A stretch of 64,000 bases of DNA from Paraphaeosphaeria minitans. Lineage: Eukaryota; Ascomycota; Dothideomycetes; Pleosporales; Didymosphaeriaceae. The notes beneath the pieces are model-generated. The model did no database searches. It saw only the letters and a program-made list of their open reading frames with translations, and was not told the origin of the DNA. Positions 23,429-34,080 of the stretch are shown here, one piece after another; the first letter of the stretch is position 1, and each line of letters begins with the position of its first letter. A program made the position numbers and the translations under genes. The stretch lies in NCBI GenBank assembly GCA_015832175.1, contig WJXW01000001.1:5022001-5086000 (forward strand). The letters are read 5' to 3'.

Positions 23429-26370
23429 AGTATAACTTCTATTATTATATCTACTAGCTAACGCTTTAGCTTTTAATTTCTATCCTCTACTAAACGGCTA
23501 GTCGCTTTTAACGTGCGATTTTATTTTAGAGGCGCTTTTAGGGCCTTTACTTAAGTGTCTTTCTCCTTACCTAACTCTTCTTTACTATTACTTTGGCGCG
23601 CTTAGTTCCTATAGATAGAGTGTAAGAAGTGAAAAAATTCTTCCTTTTTTACTTATTTACATATCTATCGCACTATAGACTTAGGTAAGCTGCATAGAAA
23701 TGCCTTAGTAGGAGGACCTCTTCTCTATAGAACTAAACACTATATAGGCTTCTAATTATAAACTTGTTTATATACGTCTTATATAAGGGAGGGAATTAGA
23801 CTACTATTATCCTAAAGCACCTTAGCTAGTAAGATTAAAAAATAGTAGGCTATAGTGTAATATAGTGTTTATGTAACCTAAGATAATAAACGTTACTTAG
23901 TGTTTCTTATCTCCCCTTAGCACTAAAGTTTAGCTAACTTATTTTAACTATAGACGTAGATTAAAATTAATTATACTACTACTAACTATAGGGACTCCTA
24001 AACACATTTACTATACTAAGACCTATTACTTTATTACTTACGTACTGTATAGATATATAATACTCCTAAGTAAGGTGTTTTCTTATTTTAATTAGGAATA
24101 CAGATAAGAGATAACTAGTAAAGAGAGGTGTATTATCTAAGAATATATTAATAAGCTTAGAAACCTTCACCCACTACTATAAGAGAAATATAAAGAATTT
24201 ATAGTTTTTAATACTTAAGTACTAGCCTTCTCTAGCCTACGTATTATCTCTAATAGTTATTACTATTATTACTATATCTACATTGCTACTAGAATTTCTG
24301 CAAGGCATAATATGTAAGGATACCTACGCTAGGAATATAAACTCTACATTCTAAATATAGCTAAAGAAAGAAGGCAGCTCTAGTATAGTAAGTAAGTAAA
24401 GGGTATAAATTACTAACAGTTTTTCCTCTCTATACTACCCCTATTCTAAAACCTTTATCTTACTTGTAAATTTATAGTTAAACTATCTATAAACTTGTAT
24501 AGCTCTAAAGCCACTACTAATAGCGTTAAAAACCTAACTAAATCTAGCGCAGTCCTTATACCTATTTCTGCCCCTATTAGTAGTAAATTTGTAGATTAGC
24601 TCTAGGAAGCGTTATAATAGGCTAAGAAAGTGAAGTAGGAGTAGTTAGTAGCTATACCTAGTACACCCTTTATCTTTATAAATCCTTAGGTTACCTACAT
24701 AGGTATCCTATAAGTGTTTAGCAACACGTCTATATAGGTAGAGGCTTTATAATATATAGCTATACTAACTACTCTAGGTGATCTAAAGCTGTATTATCTC
24801 TATATAACTATAAAGAGTATAGCTAGAACTTAGTAGAATATTACCAGTAAAGCCTTCTACTACGCCTATATAAGAGTAATGTAGGAATATAAGACTAATA
24901 TTCCCTTTACTTTACTAGAGCTATACTAGGACCTTTACCTTCGCTACGTAGGACTACTCTAGAAGATATTTGTCTTTTTCTACTATATATTAGTTAATAA
25001 TATAGAGAAGCCACTAACACTTTATTTATAGCTTTACTAGGAGTAGACCTAGCGGGATATTATAGAGTACTTAGATTTAATAGATAATATCCTAGAAGTC
25101 TAAGAGTACTACACTAGAACTTAATTTATATTATTTAAAAAGTACTACTATCGCTTTTAGCTATTTTTTATTAAATAAACTAGTTAAACTAAGTATTTTA
25201 AACTTACCCTACTAACACTTATAGCGTTCCTAACACTCTCCTACAATAGAAAGGGTTTTTAAGAGGCGTATAACTTCGCAATAGATATATTAGCTATAAA
25301 GAAGTTCTGCTATTTTATAGGCCTTTAGAAACTATAGGACAATCTTATTCATTTAAATAATGTCTAGCCCTAGGCTACTATAAATAGTATATAGACTACT
25401 ATTTTGCTTAATAAGGCTTCCTTTCTTATTGCTAAGTAAGATAGTAATATATCTATAGAGGCAGAGAACTACAATCTTATAGACACGTTTAAGGCGTAGG
25501 TATATAACTACCTTACTATAGAGTATCCTATAAGTATAAGCTAGCTTATAAACATAGCATAGTTTATTAGTAAGTTCTAATATAGTAAGAACCTAGATAT
25601 ATTTATACACTAGAACAGGGATACAGTTACTATGCGTAATATAAGAATAACTTTAGCCTTATTTATAATAATAGCCAGAAATAAGTATAAGGAGACCTTA
25701 AAGATCCTATGCTAGCTAACCTTTATATTTACTTATTTAGACTTTCTAAATATTCTATAGGAACTTCTAGTAAAGGAACTAAAAAATGTTACACTAGACT
25801 TTTTTATATTTAGCCCTAATAATAGTAACCTTATGCACAGAGCTAACTTTATTATTAAAAACCTAATAAAGGGGGTAGGTTAAGAAAGTTTTTTAACTAC
25901 CCCCCTTACAAACTTACGTAACTTTACCTAGGTGCAGTAATACTATAACTTAGTATAGAAATTTCTAAAGTATCTTCTTTGCCTAATTTACTTTACTAGT
26001 AGCTAACCTAGCTATAGAATAGAAGTGCTTAGCGTTTAACTTAAAAATAGTTATACTATAGGTATACGTAATATTTTTCTATATAATAGTCTTGTCGCGG
26101 TAGTCCTATAATACTATAAAGGGTACAACTGTAACAAGACTGTAAAGACTATATATAGATTTCTTCTAGCGGAGGTGGGTAGTCTTTTAGTGTAGTATAT
26201 TTGGCTAGTCTAACTATTCTATCTAGTTGTCTAAGGATAAATAGGGATAGACCTTTATAACTACTATTACGAGTAGGCGCAAAGTGTGCTCCTATAGCTA
26301 GATATAGTAGAAAAATAATACACTACGTTATATGTCTTTAGTTTAGCTATCTAGAGTGCTAGTCTTTCTT
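23429..26370 (+). mobile_element. D1 (right segment)
   Basis: Continues D1 after C2 and matches D2 54133 to about 57085. Homology stops near 26362-26370, exactly where D2 goes on into the RecQ helicase. D1 is therefore a 3'-truncated copy without the helicase half. Confidence 0.85.
24080..26365 (+). pseudogene. D1 OrsD-like region remnant
   Basis: Parallel to the D2 region 54700-57080. Early part: a Tyr-rich run that was probably C2H2-like (YYYYYYIYIAT, then GHLR and EYKLY), resembling the zinc-finger start of OrsD-type proteins. Later part (from about 24600): long frame with KASFLIAKQDSNISIEAEN, TIEYPISISQLINIAQFISK, SPNNSNLMHRANFIIKNLI and SYTIGIRNIFLYNSLVAVVL. Stops are TAA/TAG. Assignment rests on the D2 context, where this region leads into a RecQ helicase. 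Confidence 0.6.
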
Positions 26371-28260
26371 AGTAGGGTGCATTAGCACTAAGTTAGTACT
26401 AACCCTAATATATAGTAAGTACCTAGATAAGCTGCCTATTTTTTATTAGAGGACTTACAGGCATGCCCTATAGATAGAAAAGATATAGATGAGCTGCTTA
26501 TTCCTTAAATTAACGCGAATTAACGCGAATTAATAAAAAGTAGCGTAAATTAGCACTAAGTCTATATTAACCCTAATATATAGTAAGCACCTAGATAAGC
26601 CGCCTATTCTTTATTAGAGGACTTATAGGTATACCCTATAGATAGTAAAGATCTAGATGTGCTACTTATTCCTTATCTAAGGATATTTAGCCATGCCCTA
26701 TAGATAGGAAGTTGTTGTACATAGGATAAGGATATAGTATAGCTATTGGGGCTATATTATAATATAATTAATAGAGCTAGTATAAGTAGTAAAACCTCCT
26801 AATTATATAAATTAGGGATATTAACGCTAGTTTATATAAATTAACACTAATAAAGAGGAAGTAGCGCAAATTACTACTATATTAACTTATAGATAGTAAG
26901 GATATGAATATACTACTACTTTACTATATAGGATTAAGTAAAAAAGAGGGCTATATAAGTAAAGGCCTAGATTAATATAAACTAGCGCTATATATAGCAA
27001 ATTGAGAGGGAACAGTTTACGTAGAGCTCTCTAAGGCTAGTAGCTTAAACTTTAGAGCCTATAGGGAATACCTATATATATGCCTATAAGAATCTTAACA
27101 CTATACCCGCTCTGCCTTACGCACTGTTATAGTTAGCCTATAAGTAGAATAGAGTCTTCTATAGCCTCCTATAATAAGTACCCTTAAGAAAGTAAGTCTA
27201 TATAATAGATTTAAAACTTAGCGTGCTTAGTTTTTTTTAGAGGCTAGATTTACTACTCTAGACGTTAAAAAAATAACTACATAGTAAGACGTTATAAAAG
27301 GATAATACCTATACTTAGAAATCTATAGAAGAGTATAGTTCTATCCCTTACGTACTACTTATTTATTAGTAAGGCAGTAGAAACAGACTAGATAGAGTGT
27401 AACACCCTAAAAGTAGGCGTAAGTATAGGCTATTTTCTGTGTAATTAGAATATCTTATTAAGGTATACACCTCCTACTACTACTACGCTTATCTACACTA
27501 GAGACGTTATATCTAGTAAGGGTCTAAAGGATATAAAAGTAGGGTAGTTGCTTTATAGAGTTAAATATAAAGTAATCTCTTATTAACTATAATATAAGGC
27601 GCTCTACTAGGCTAAGTAAGCAGAAATAAGTAAATTAACGTAGAGTAACAAAAGACAGCGCGAATTAGCACTAGGTAATAGTAATATATAATAATTTAGG
27701 CGAGGCGGTAAGAGTAATATATAGGAAATATAGTCTAGCAAAGCGCTAACGTGTGTACTTATATTAGAGTAACCTTCTTACACTTTAATATTAACTAGTT
27801 TACATAAGTTTTAATTACTAAGTGTACTTTAGCTAAGACTAGCTAGCCTATATAGATTAAGGAGAAGTATAGTAGTAGAGTTAAAAAGTAGGGTAAGAGC
27901 TTTTAAGGCTAGTGCGCCTAAACCCTAGATATAGTTATAAGCGCCATAACTAGGATTTAGTAGACTATAATGTAAGGGGTAATAGCGCGAATATAAATAG
28001 TAATTTATAATAATTTAGGTAAGTCTAGGCCTAGTAATATAATAAAAAAACTTAGTATATAACTACGCCTCTATAGTTAACTAGCGTAAATACTACCTAA
28101 GTTCTTTTGTTAATATTCCTTAGCGCTAATACAGGCTAAGTACTCTTATTAATAATAAATAAATAGAAGGTAAAGCTGCGCGTTACGTGTGTAGAAACTA
28201 GCTCTTTAGCCTACTTTATAATTTATAAAGTACGCTAATATGCCCTCTTATAACATTTAT
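26371..28260. other. Unrecognised degraded sequence with a 168-bp-spaced direct repeat
   Basis: No family recognised. 26381-26515 is repeated at 26549-26683 (offset 168 bp, starting ATTAGCACTAAGT) with transition differences. Short motifs of the type GCG(A)AATTA(G/A)CACTAAGT and AGTAATTTATAATAATTTAGG recur at about 26523, 26549, 27618, 27663, 27990, 29866, 30240 and again near 61890. A weak plus-strand frame (27180-27600) includes RFTTLDVKKITT. Confidence 0.45.
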
Positions 28261-28389
28261 AATATTAGAGATGCCTTAAACTAGTCTAGTAAGTATTATA
28301 TTATATCTACACTTTATAGTAGCTGCAATAACGCGCTGCGTGTAGTATATAGTTAATATTCTTAATAAAATCCCCTTACGCTCTACTTG

Positions 28390-29460
28390 CCGCCTATTAA
28401 TAATTTTACGCCTACTACCTACTATAAAAGAAAAGGACGTGCGGCTCTTTAGCATCTCTCTGCCTTATAGTAATAATAATAAGTTTAACTTCTCTACCTT
28501 CTCTAGCCCTAAGCTCTAGCCTTAGAGTCCTATAATAAGGGATGTCTCTAAGGAAGCTAAGGAGCCTAGAGTAATATTATAATAGTTAACGCCTATAGTC
28601 TTTAAAGTTAAAGAGCGCCTTTTATACCTACATAGGTCTTACTACGCTAGTAAAACTAACGTGCCTAATAACTTTTTAGTAGAAGGCTCTGTGCCTATTA
28701 CGCGCGTAGACGCTAAAGACTAAAGTAAAGGTAATAATAGGGCTATCTTACCTATCTATACTGCTGCTGCCGCCGCTGCCGCTAAAGTGGTAGAAGAGGA
28801 GGAAAAAGGAGAAAAAGAAAAAGAGGTTAAAAAGAAAAAGAAAAAAAAAAAAAGAAAAGGAGAAAAATACTAGTTTATAAACTTATTCTTTTATTAGAGT
28901 AGAAATATATATAAGGCTATTATTGCGTAAGTGTTAAAAAGTAGATATATTAGCCCTAGCTAGTACTTCTACTAAAGGCGATATCTGCTATACTCCTAAC
29001 TAGTAGTATATACTACTAGAGTCTTATACATGTTACGCCTACGTAGAGCTTATTATTAGCATGTAGAGTAAGAATGTAGAGAATATAAAGAATCTAATAG
29101 TATATAATTATTACATAGGAAGCACTATTATAGACGCTATTAGACCTTATAAGGTATACTATATAAATCTCTATACAGCGTACCCGTAAAAGCTTAGTTT
29201 CTAATATACAAGATATTAGCTAAGTAGTAGGGATTATAGTATTATAGATTAGTATAAGGCTCTAGTAATAACGCCCTCGCGTAAAGTGTAAGGCCTGTCT
29301 AGATACACACCTAGCAGCTGTACAGGTAAAGGGGGGCGCCTTAGATCTACACTAGAGGAGAAGGTGGCAGCGTATAAGCGTAATAAGCGTAAGGTAAAAA
29401 AGGTATATATATAGCGCTAGACTGTAAAAAAGTAGTAGATAGAGTAGTAGTATAATATAT
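28390..29460 (+). pseudogene. Unrecognised coding remnant with Ala and Glu/Lys tracts
   Basis: Plus-strand frame with protein-like composition: KEKDVRLFSISLPYSNNNKF, SPIIRDVSKEAKEP, then a run of six Ala (28760-28777) followed by a Glu-rich then Lys-rich stretch (28783-28866). Further runs: RVLYMLRLRRAYYQHVE, KPVKA-like segment, GGSVQA. The poly-A DNA tract encoding Lys (28826-28852) is unusual for the window. I do not recognise the family. Between 29460 and 30316 I see no coding signal. Confidence 0.4.
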
Positions 29461-30316
29461 AACCCTATATAAAGTCCTAACCTAGCATGCGCAGTAAGTA
29501 GACAAACTACTATAATATAACTATTTTTAAAATTTAAATGCTAGACGTGATACTATACATTAAAAAGTTATAGTAATAACTACTATATATAGATAGTGTT
29601 TTAAGTATTATATCTACTAGCGTAGGTAGCATTTTAAGTATTATTGTTAATAATAGCTATAGGAGTTATAGGCGGCTATATACTAAGTAGTTAGCACCTA
29701 ATATTATTAAGCTTTATAGGAACGCTATAGTACTATAAGTATATATTATTATAAGCCAGAATCACAAGAGTAATTTTTTATATAGAGGTTAAGCTTTAGA
29801 TTATATATAAGAATAGCACCTCTAAGCTAGGGTAAGTAGACACTAATATAAGTTAATAGAAAGTAGTGTAAACTAACACTAAGTAGTAGCTATTTATAAT
29901 AGTTTAGTAATAGGCTAGCTTTAGGGGGACCTATTAACAAACGTATCCCTAGTTACCTATAGGAAAGTTATAAGTTATAAGCTTAGCAAAGTCTAGATTA
30001 AATTAGAAGATAACTAAGGCGTAATTAGAACCCTACTATTATTAAGGTTTTACCTAGTCTAGAAGGGTAAGGCGATCTATTAATATAGAGCTAAGGGTGT
30101 ATTTCTAAAATATAGTATTATACGCATTAACTTAAAGCTAGCTTACTACCTACTAGTATAGTAGAGGCTAGTATTAATTATAGGGTTGTTAGCGCACTAA
30201 AACTAACTAAGAATACGTAAATAGATGCGAACTAATAGGAAATAGCGTAAATTAATGTTAAGTGGCGCCAAATTATATGTAAAGGAAGACTCTTGTTTAG
30301 ACAGGTTAAGGGAAAG

Positions 30317-30509
30317 TGTTATAGGCTAGCCTTAGAGAGTGAATAGAACTATAAGTGCCAAAATGTAAAGAATAAATTCTAGGTATTAAGTCTCTATAGG
30401 GGGGTGTGCCGCTTATAAGAAGAGTTTTCCTTAGTAGGTTTACTTTTTTAGGGTAGTTTCTTTTCTTAAGATCCTTCTAAAGGCTAGGGCATAGCCCTAG
30501 CCTATTATA
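30317..30509 (-). repeat. B2 3' LTR
   Basis: 193 bp, family B LTR, running TGTTATAGGC to CTATTATA on the plus strand. It retains TAAATTCTAGGT, the sequence that matches the family primer-binding site. Sequence to its right (TACCCTAGACCTTACTT) is the complement of the purine-rich tract that precedes the B3 3' LTR. Confidence 0.9.
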
Positions 30510-30916
30510 TACCCTAGACCTTACTTAGTTTAAAATGTCTCGTAGTTATAAAGTAAGCCTTAGAGATCTTAGGAGTATCGTGCTATAGTAAAATAGTAGT
30601 ATAAAGGCGGCCCTAAGGCGGCCTTAGGGTAAGGGCCCTTATTAGGCGGTTTATTTATTTACCTTATTATTATAAGGTAATAGAACAGCGCTCCTACCCT
30701 TTCTAATATAATTATTATATGTCTATTACTTTAGTAGTGCGTTGCTATTACAGTCTCTTTATATCTACGTTACTCTACCTTTCTTTTTCCTTTTCTACTC
30801 TCTTTTTTTTATACTAACCCTAACCTATGCCTATTCTAACTTCTTTATCTATTTGCGACTACTTCTATCTTTACCTCTTTTTAGCCCTAATTTAGTCCCC
30901 TTACTATTCCTACGCT

Positions 30917-31845
30917 ATACACCCCTATACTCTTATTAGCCTTTTAGCCCTCTTTTTTAGCGTTCTATTCGCGGCCGTAGCTAATATTAATATTATTAAT
31001 AACAGCCTCTAAGGTAGCACTACTTTAGTAGATATTTTTAGTTCTAGTAGTAATAGTAGTAATAATCCTTTAGACCTAAACTAGTGCCTTACTAAGCCTA
31101 GCTATATGCATACTAAAGAGGAGATTAATAATACTAAAGTAAAAGAGATTCTCTAGAGCCTTAATATGCCTACGTAGTAGCCTAATAGTAGTAATTATCC
31201 TTACCCTTTTATAACTTCTAAGAGGCGTGTACTAGCTAATTACCCTAACTTTATTACTCTTACCTATACCCTAAAGCGGCTTTGCGTTACTAAAAGCGTA
31301 GTCTTTTAAAAAAATAGCTTAGATAAAGAGCTAGCTAACCCTAATATAGGCCTTATATATATTAAATATATTAGGCGCCTAAAGCGGCTTAGGCGCGTAG
31401 AGTAAGTTTATAGCCTTATATTCTAGACTATTATTAATATTTATATAGCTATTAACTATTCTAGGGCTACTCCTATAGCGCCTACTATTGCACTAAGGCC
31501 ACCTACTAGTATAATTCTACCCCCTTTACTAATAACCTAGGCCTAAGGCAGGCTCTACGCCTCTAGATTAAATATATAGAGCAAGGCTAGGTTAATAGTA
31601 ATTTACACATCTATAATCCTAGAATATATAGTACTAACTCCTAGAAGCCTATAATTAGAACGCTGCCTACCTTTATAGTAGAGTTCTACTACTTAGTCTA
31701 GTAGTATAAGTAGTACCTAAATTTAGCGCTTAAAAACTTTAGCCTAATCTAGGAGCTGGGCTCCCTTACTGTGCCCCTATCTTAGCGTAGTAATAGAATA
31801 GTGGTCGCCCCCCCTAGTATAGACATAGCCTTTAGTAGTTTTTAG
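30917..31845 (+). pseudogene. Antisense ORF of B2, signal-peptide-like start
   Basis: Plus-strand frame antisense to B2. It opens at ATA (30917-30919; ATA in B3 too, probably ATG to ATA) with a hydrophobic N-terminus: HPYTLISLLALFFSVLFAA, then NINIINNS. This resembles a secretory signal. Then a Ser/Asn linker (FSSSSNSSNNPLD), a charged segment (HTKEEINNTKVKEIL) and a basic segment (IRRLKRLRRV). Only about one stop per 20 codons, all TAA/TAG. Truncated by the 464-bp deletion. An upstream frame beginning at TTG 30742 is a different frame and probably spurious. Function unknown. Confidence 0.55.
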
Positions 31846-32757
31846 ATAGATAGCGCCTCTACTAGGTTAGTAGGGGAATAAATTCTTAAATACCTATTAT
31901 AGCTTCTCTTATAATGTTTATGTGTTCTTCCCTATAGGCTAGATAGGACTATTATTGTGTCTATAGTCTCTCTAGGCGGCCTTAAAGTAGTCTAGAGCTG
32001 TAGTGTTTATAATATTTTTAACTAGCACATAAGTTAGTAATATCTATCTAGTCTATTTTACTAGCGCCTATTATTATTTTTCTTAAGTATTTTTAATGCG
32101 TAGGACCTCTTCTACTTTCTATTTACGTAGGTCTAGATCCGCTTCTTCTAGCTCTAGGGCTAGGCCTAACTAGGCGTTAGCCTAGGTCTAACTAGATAGG
32201 GGATTATCTGCTGCTCGCTTAAAGAGGTTAATATAGACAGTCTTATAGAGATTACTAGATAGGTCTAGTATTACTATAAGTAGGGATAGTATAGCTATTA
32301 TAGTGTACTTAACCTTAAGCTAGTTAAGTTTCTTTTTTAGCTAGTTAGTTTTTACGTTATATAGTAAGAACTATACCTTATTTTTAACTTAGAATTACTT
32401 TATAGAGTAGTAGGTATAGTTTATAGCCTCTATAGTGCACTACTATCTATAGGTAATAGTAGCCTAGGCTAAAGCTATTCTTTTCTTAAGGTAGTTTAGG
32501 AAGTGCTTTACCCTTCTAGCGGGGGTGTAAGTAGACTCTACTAGTAAGGAGATTTTCTTAAGGAGATTAACATAATATCTATTTAGTAGAAAGTTTAGGC
32601 TTAGGCCTATAATAGTAGATACTTTATTATTTAATATAAGCTAGTAGGCTAGAAGGTAGTCTAGCCAGTCTATCTATTTAAAAGTTAACTATAATATAGA
32701 GGACTAAAAGTACCTCCTAGTTTACCCTCTCTATACTGCTGTTAGTCTAGGGGTGGT

Positions 32758-32949
32758 TGTGATAAGCTGGGGCATAGCCCTAGCCTTTAGAAGGATCTTA
32801 AGGAAAGGAACTGCCCTAAAGAAGTGGACCTACTAAGGAAAACTCTTCTTATAAGCGGCACACCCCCCTATAGAGACTTAATACCTAGAATTTATCCTTT
32901 ATATTTGGCACTTATAGTTCTGTTTATTCTCTAAGGCTAGCCTATAACA
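32758..32949 (+). repeat. B3 5' LTR
   Basis: 192 bp, TGTGATAAGC to CCTATAACA. It has a TATAAG box at 32850-32855 and ACCTAGAATTTA at 32883-32894, about 30 nt downstream, the inferred transcription start. Confidence 0.92.
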
Positions 32950-32950
32950 T

Positions 32951-32962
32951 TAAATTCTAGGT
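32951..32962 (+). other. B3 primer-binding site, self-priming type
   Basis: TAAATTCTAGGT, one base after the 5' LTR, is a perfect 12-nt reverse complement of ACCTAGAATTTA in the LTR (32883-32894). That segment sits about 30 nt after the TATAAG box, so it would be the 5' end of the mRNA. In Tf1-type elements the first ~11 nt of the RNA fold onto the primer-binding site and prime minus-strand synthesis. It does not begin TGG like tRNA-primed sites. Confidence 0.72.
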
Positions 32963-32989
32963 CTTCTAGAAAAGAGTCGTTTAAAAGAA

Positions 32990-34080
32990 CAGAGAAACGT
33001 AATAGAGTCTAGAATAACCTACTAATAAATGCCTCTAATATCGCTAAGTTAGTAGAATAACTATAGAACTTAATTACTACTAGAAATAAAAACTACTCTA
33101 CTATATAAACGCTATAACTTTAGAATAAAAAGCTACGCGAGCTCTTTATACGCTAATGGGCCTATGCTAGCAGTGCCCTAGGCCTATTTACCTCTACTAT
33201 AAGGGGTGGATCCCTATTTACTAGTATAGACTAGCTAATCCTATAGCGTAAACTGCTCCTAAGCCTAACTAAGTTTAGGGGCTTAAAGACACAGTTTAGG
33301 GCTTAGAAGGTTATAATAGATTATAAGCTTTAGGTTAATAAGTAGTTTATTAGCTCCTCTTAAAAGAAATAGGCGCTAATATAAGACTGCCTAGACAACA
33401 GTCTTTAAGACATAGTAGCGGCCTTCTACTAAACTAGGGGGGCAGATAGCTAGTTTAACCTATAGACATTTATATAGTACCTTACCTTTATATATACTAA
33501 TAAACACACCTAGTAAAAGGCTAAAGCATGCCTTAATATAATTAGGTAAGGCCCTAACAAGAGTTTCTCTAACTTTTACGTCTACTTTAAATAGACCTTA
33601 GTAGAGGTAGGTAGCAGCTAGTAAAGTAACACTAAGAAACTATATAAGTTACGCTGCGTAATCTAGTGCAATATCTATATAGTTACCTTTAACTGCGACG
33701 TTCCTAAAGGGGACTATAACGCAGCTGTTACTATGTTTTTACAGATTATAGTAGACCTTAAAATAAAGGCCCTAGAAGATAAGCTTACTACTTAAGCTAC
33801 CTCCTATAAGAGTGGCTAGCCCCCTTTTAAGGACAGTAATAGCAATATTTATATAACTCCTATAGCAGCTTTAACCTTAACCTAGCCCTAAGCTAGTAGA
33901 AAGGTAGGTAAGCAGCGCCTAAACTAGATACTTAAATATATCTTCTAGTAACGCTAGGACGTAAGCGTGTGCACTCGCTGTAGTAAGCCTAACTATATAG
34001 CTAAAGCCTACCTTAATGCAGTTTTACTCTAGGTAATTGCAACCTAACTTTAGTATAATAAGATAAGTATTTAGTTAAGA
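32990..34080 (+). pseudogene. B3 gag remnant
   Basis: Capsid-like region with KACLNIIRQGPN-type helices (33520-33580), then a nucleocapsid zinc knuckle at 33970-34011. The first two Cys of CX2CX4HX4C are intact (CTRCSKPN), but His and the last Cys are now Tyr (YIAKAY). CAT to TAT and TGC to TAC are both RIP-type changes. Frame interrupted by TAA/TAG. Confidence 0.75.

Larger units (their letters stand above)
30317..32757 (-). mobile_element. B2 (left segment): 3' half of Gypsy element B
   Basis: 3' LTR at 30317-30509, then the 3' noncoding region and the end of integrase, on the minus strand. B3 is inserted at 32757/39895 with duplication GTGGT (32753-32757 and 39895-39899). Compared with B1 and B3 it lacks 464 bp at 31826-31830, between two TAGCC copies, so the deletion followed a 5-bp microhomology. 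Confidence 0.9.

Noticed and set aside
30742..30939. 65-codon plus-strand ORF starting at TTG, hydrophobic
   Set aside because: It lies in the 3' region of B2, has no ATG, and is in a different frame from the antisense ORF that starts at 30917; it is not open in B3. Probably a Phe/Leu-rich chance frame.
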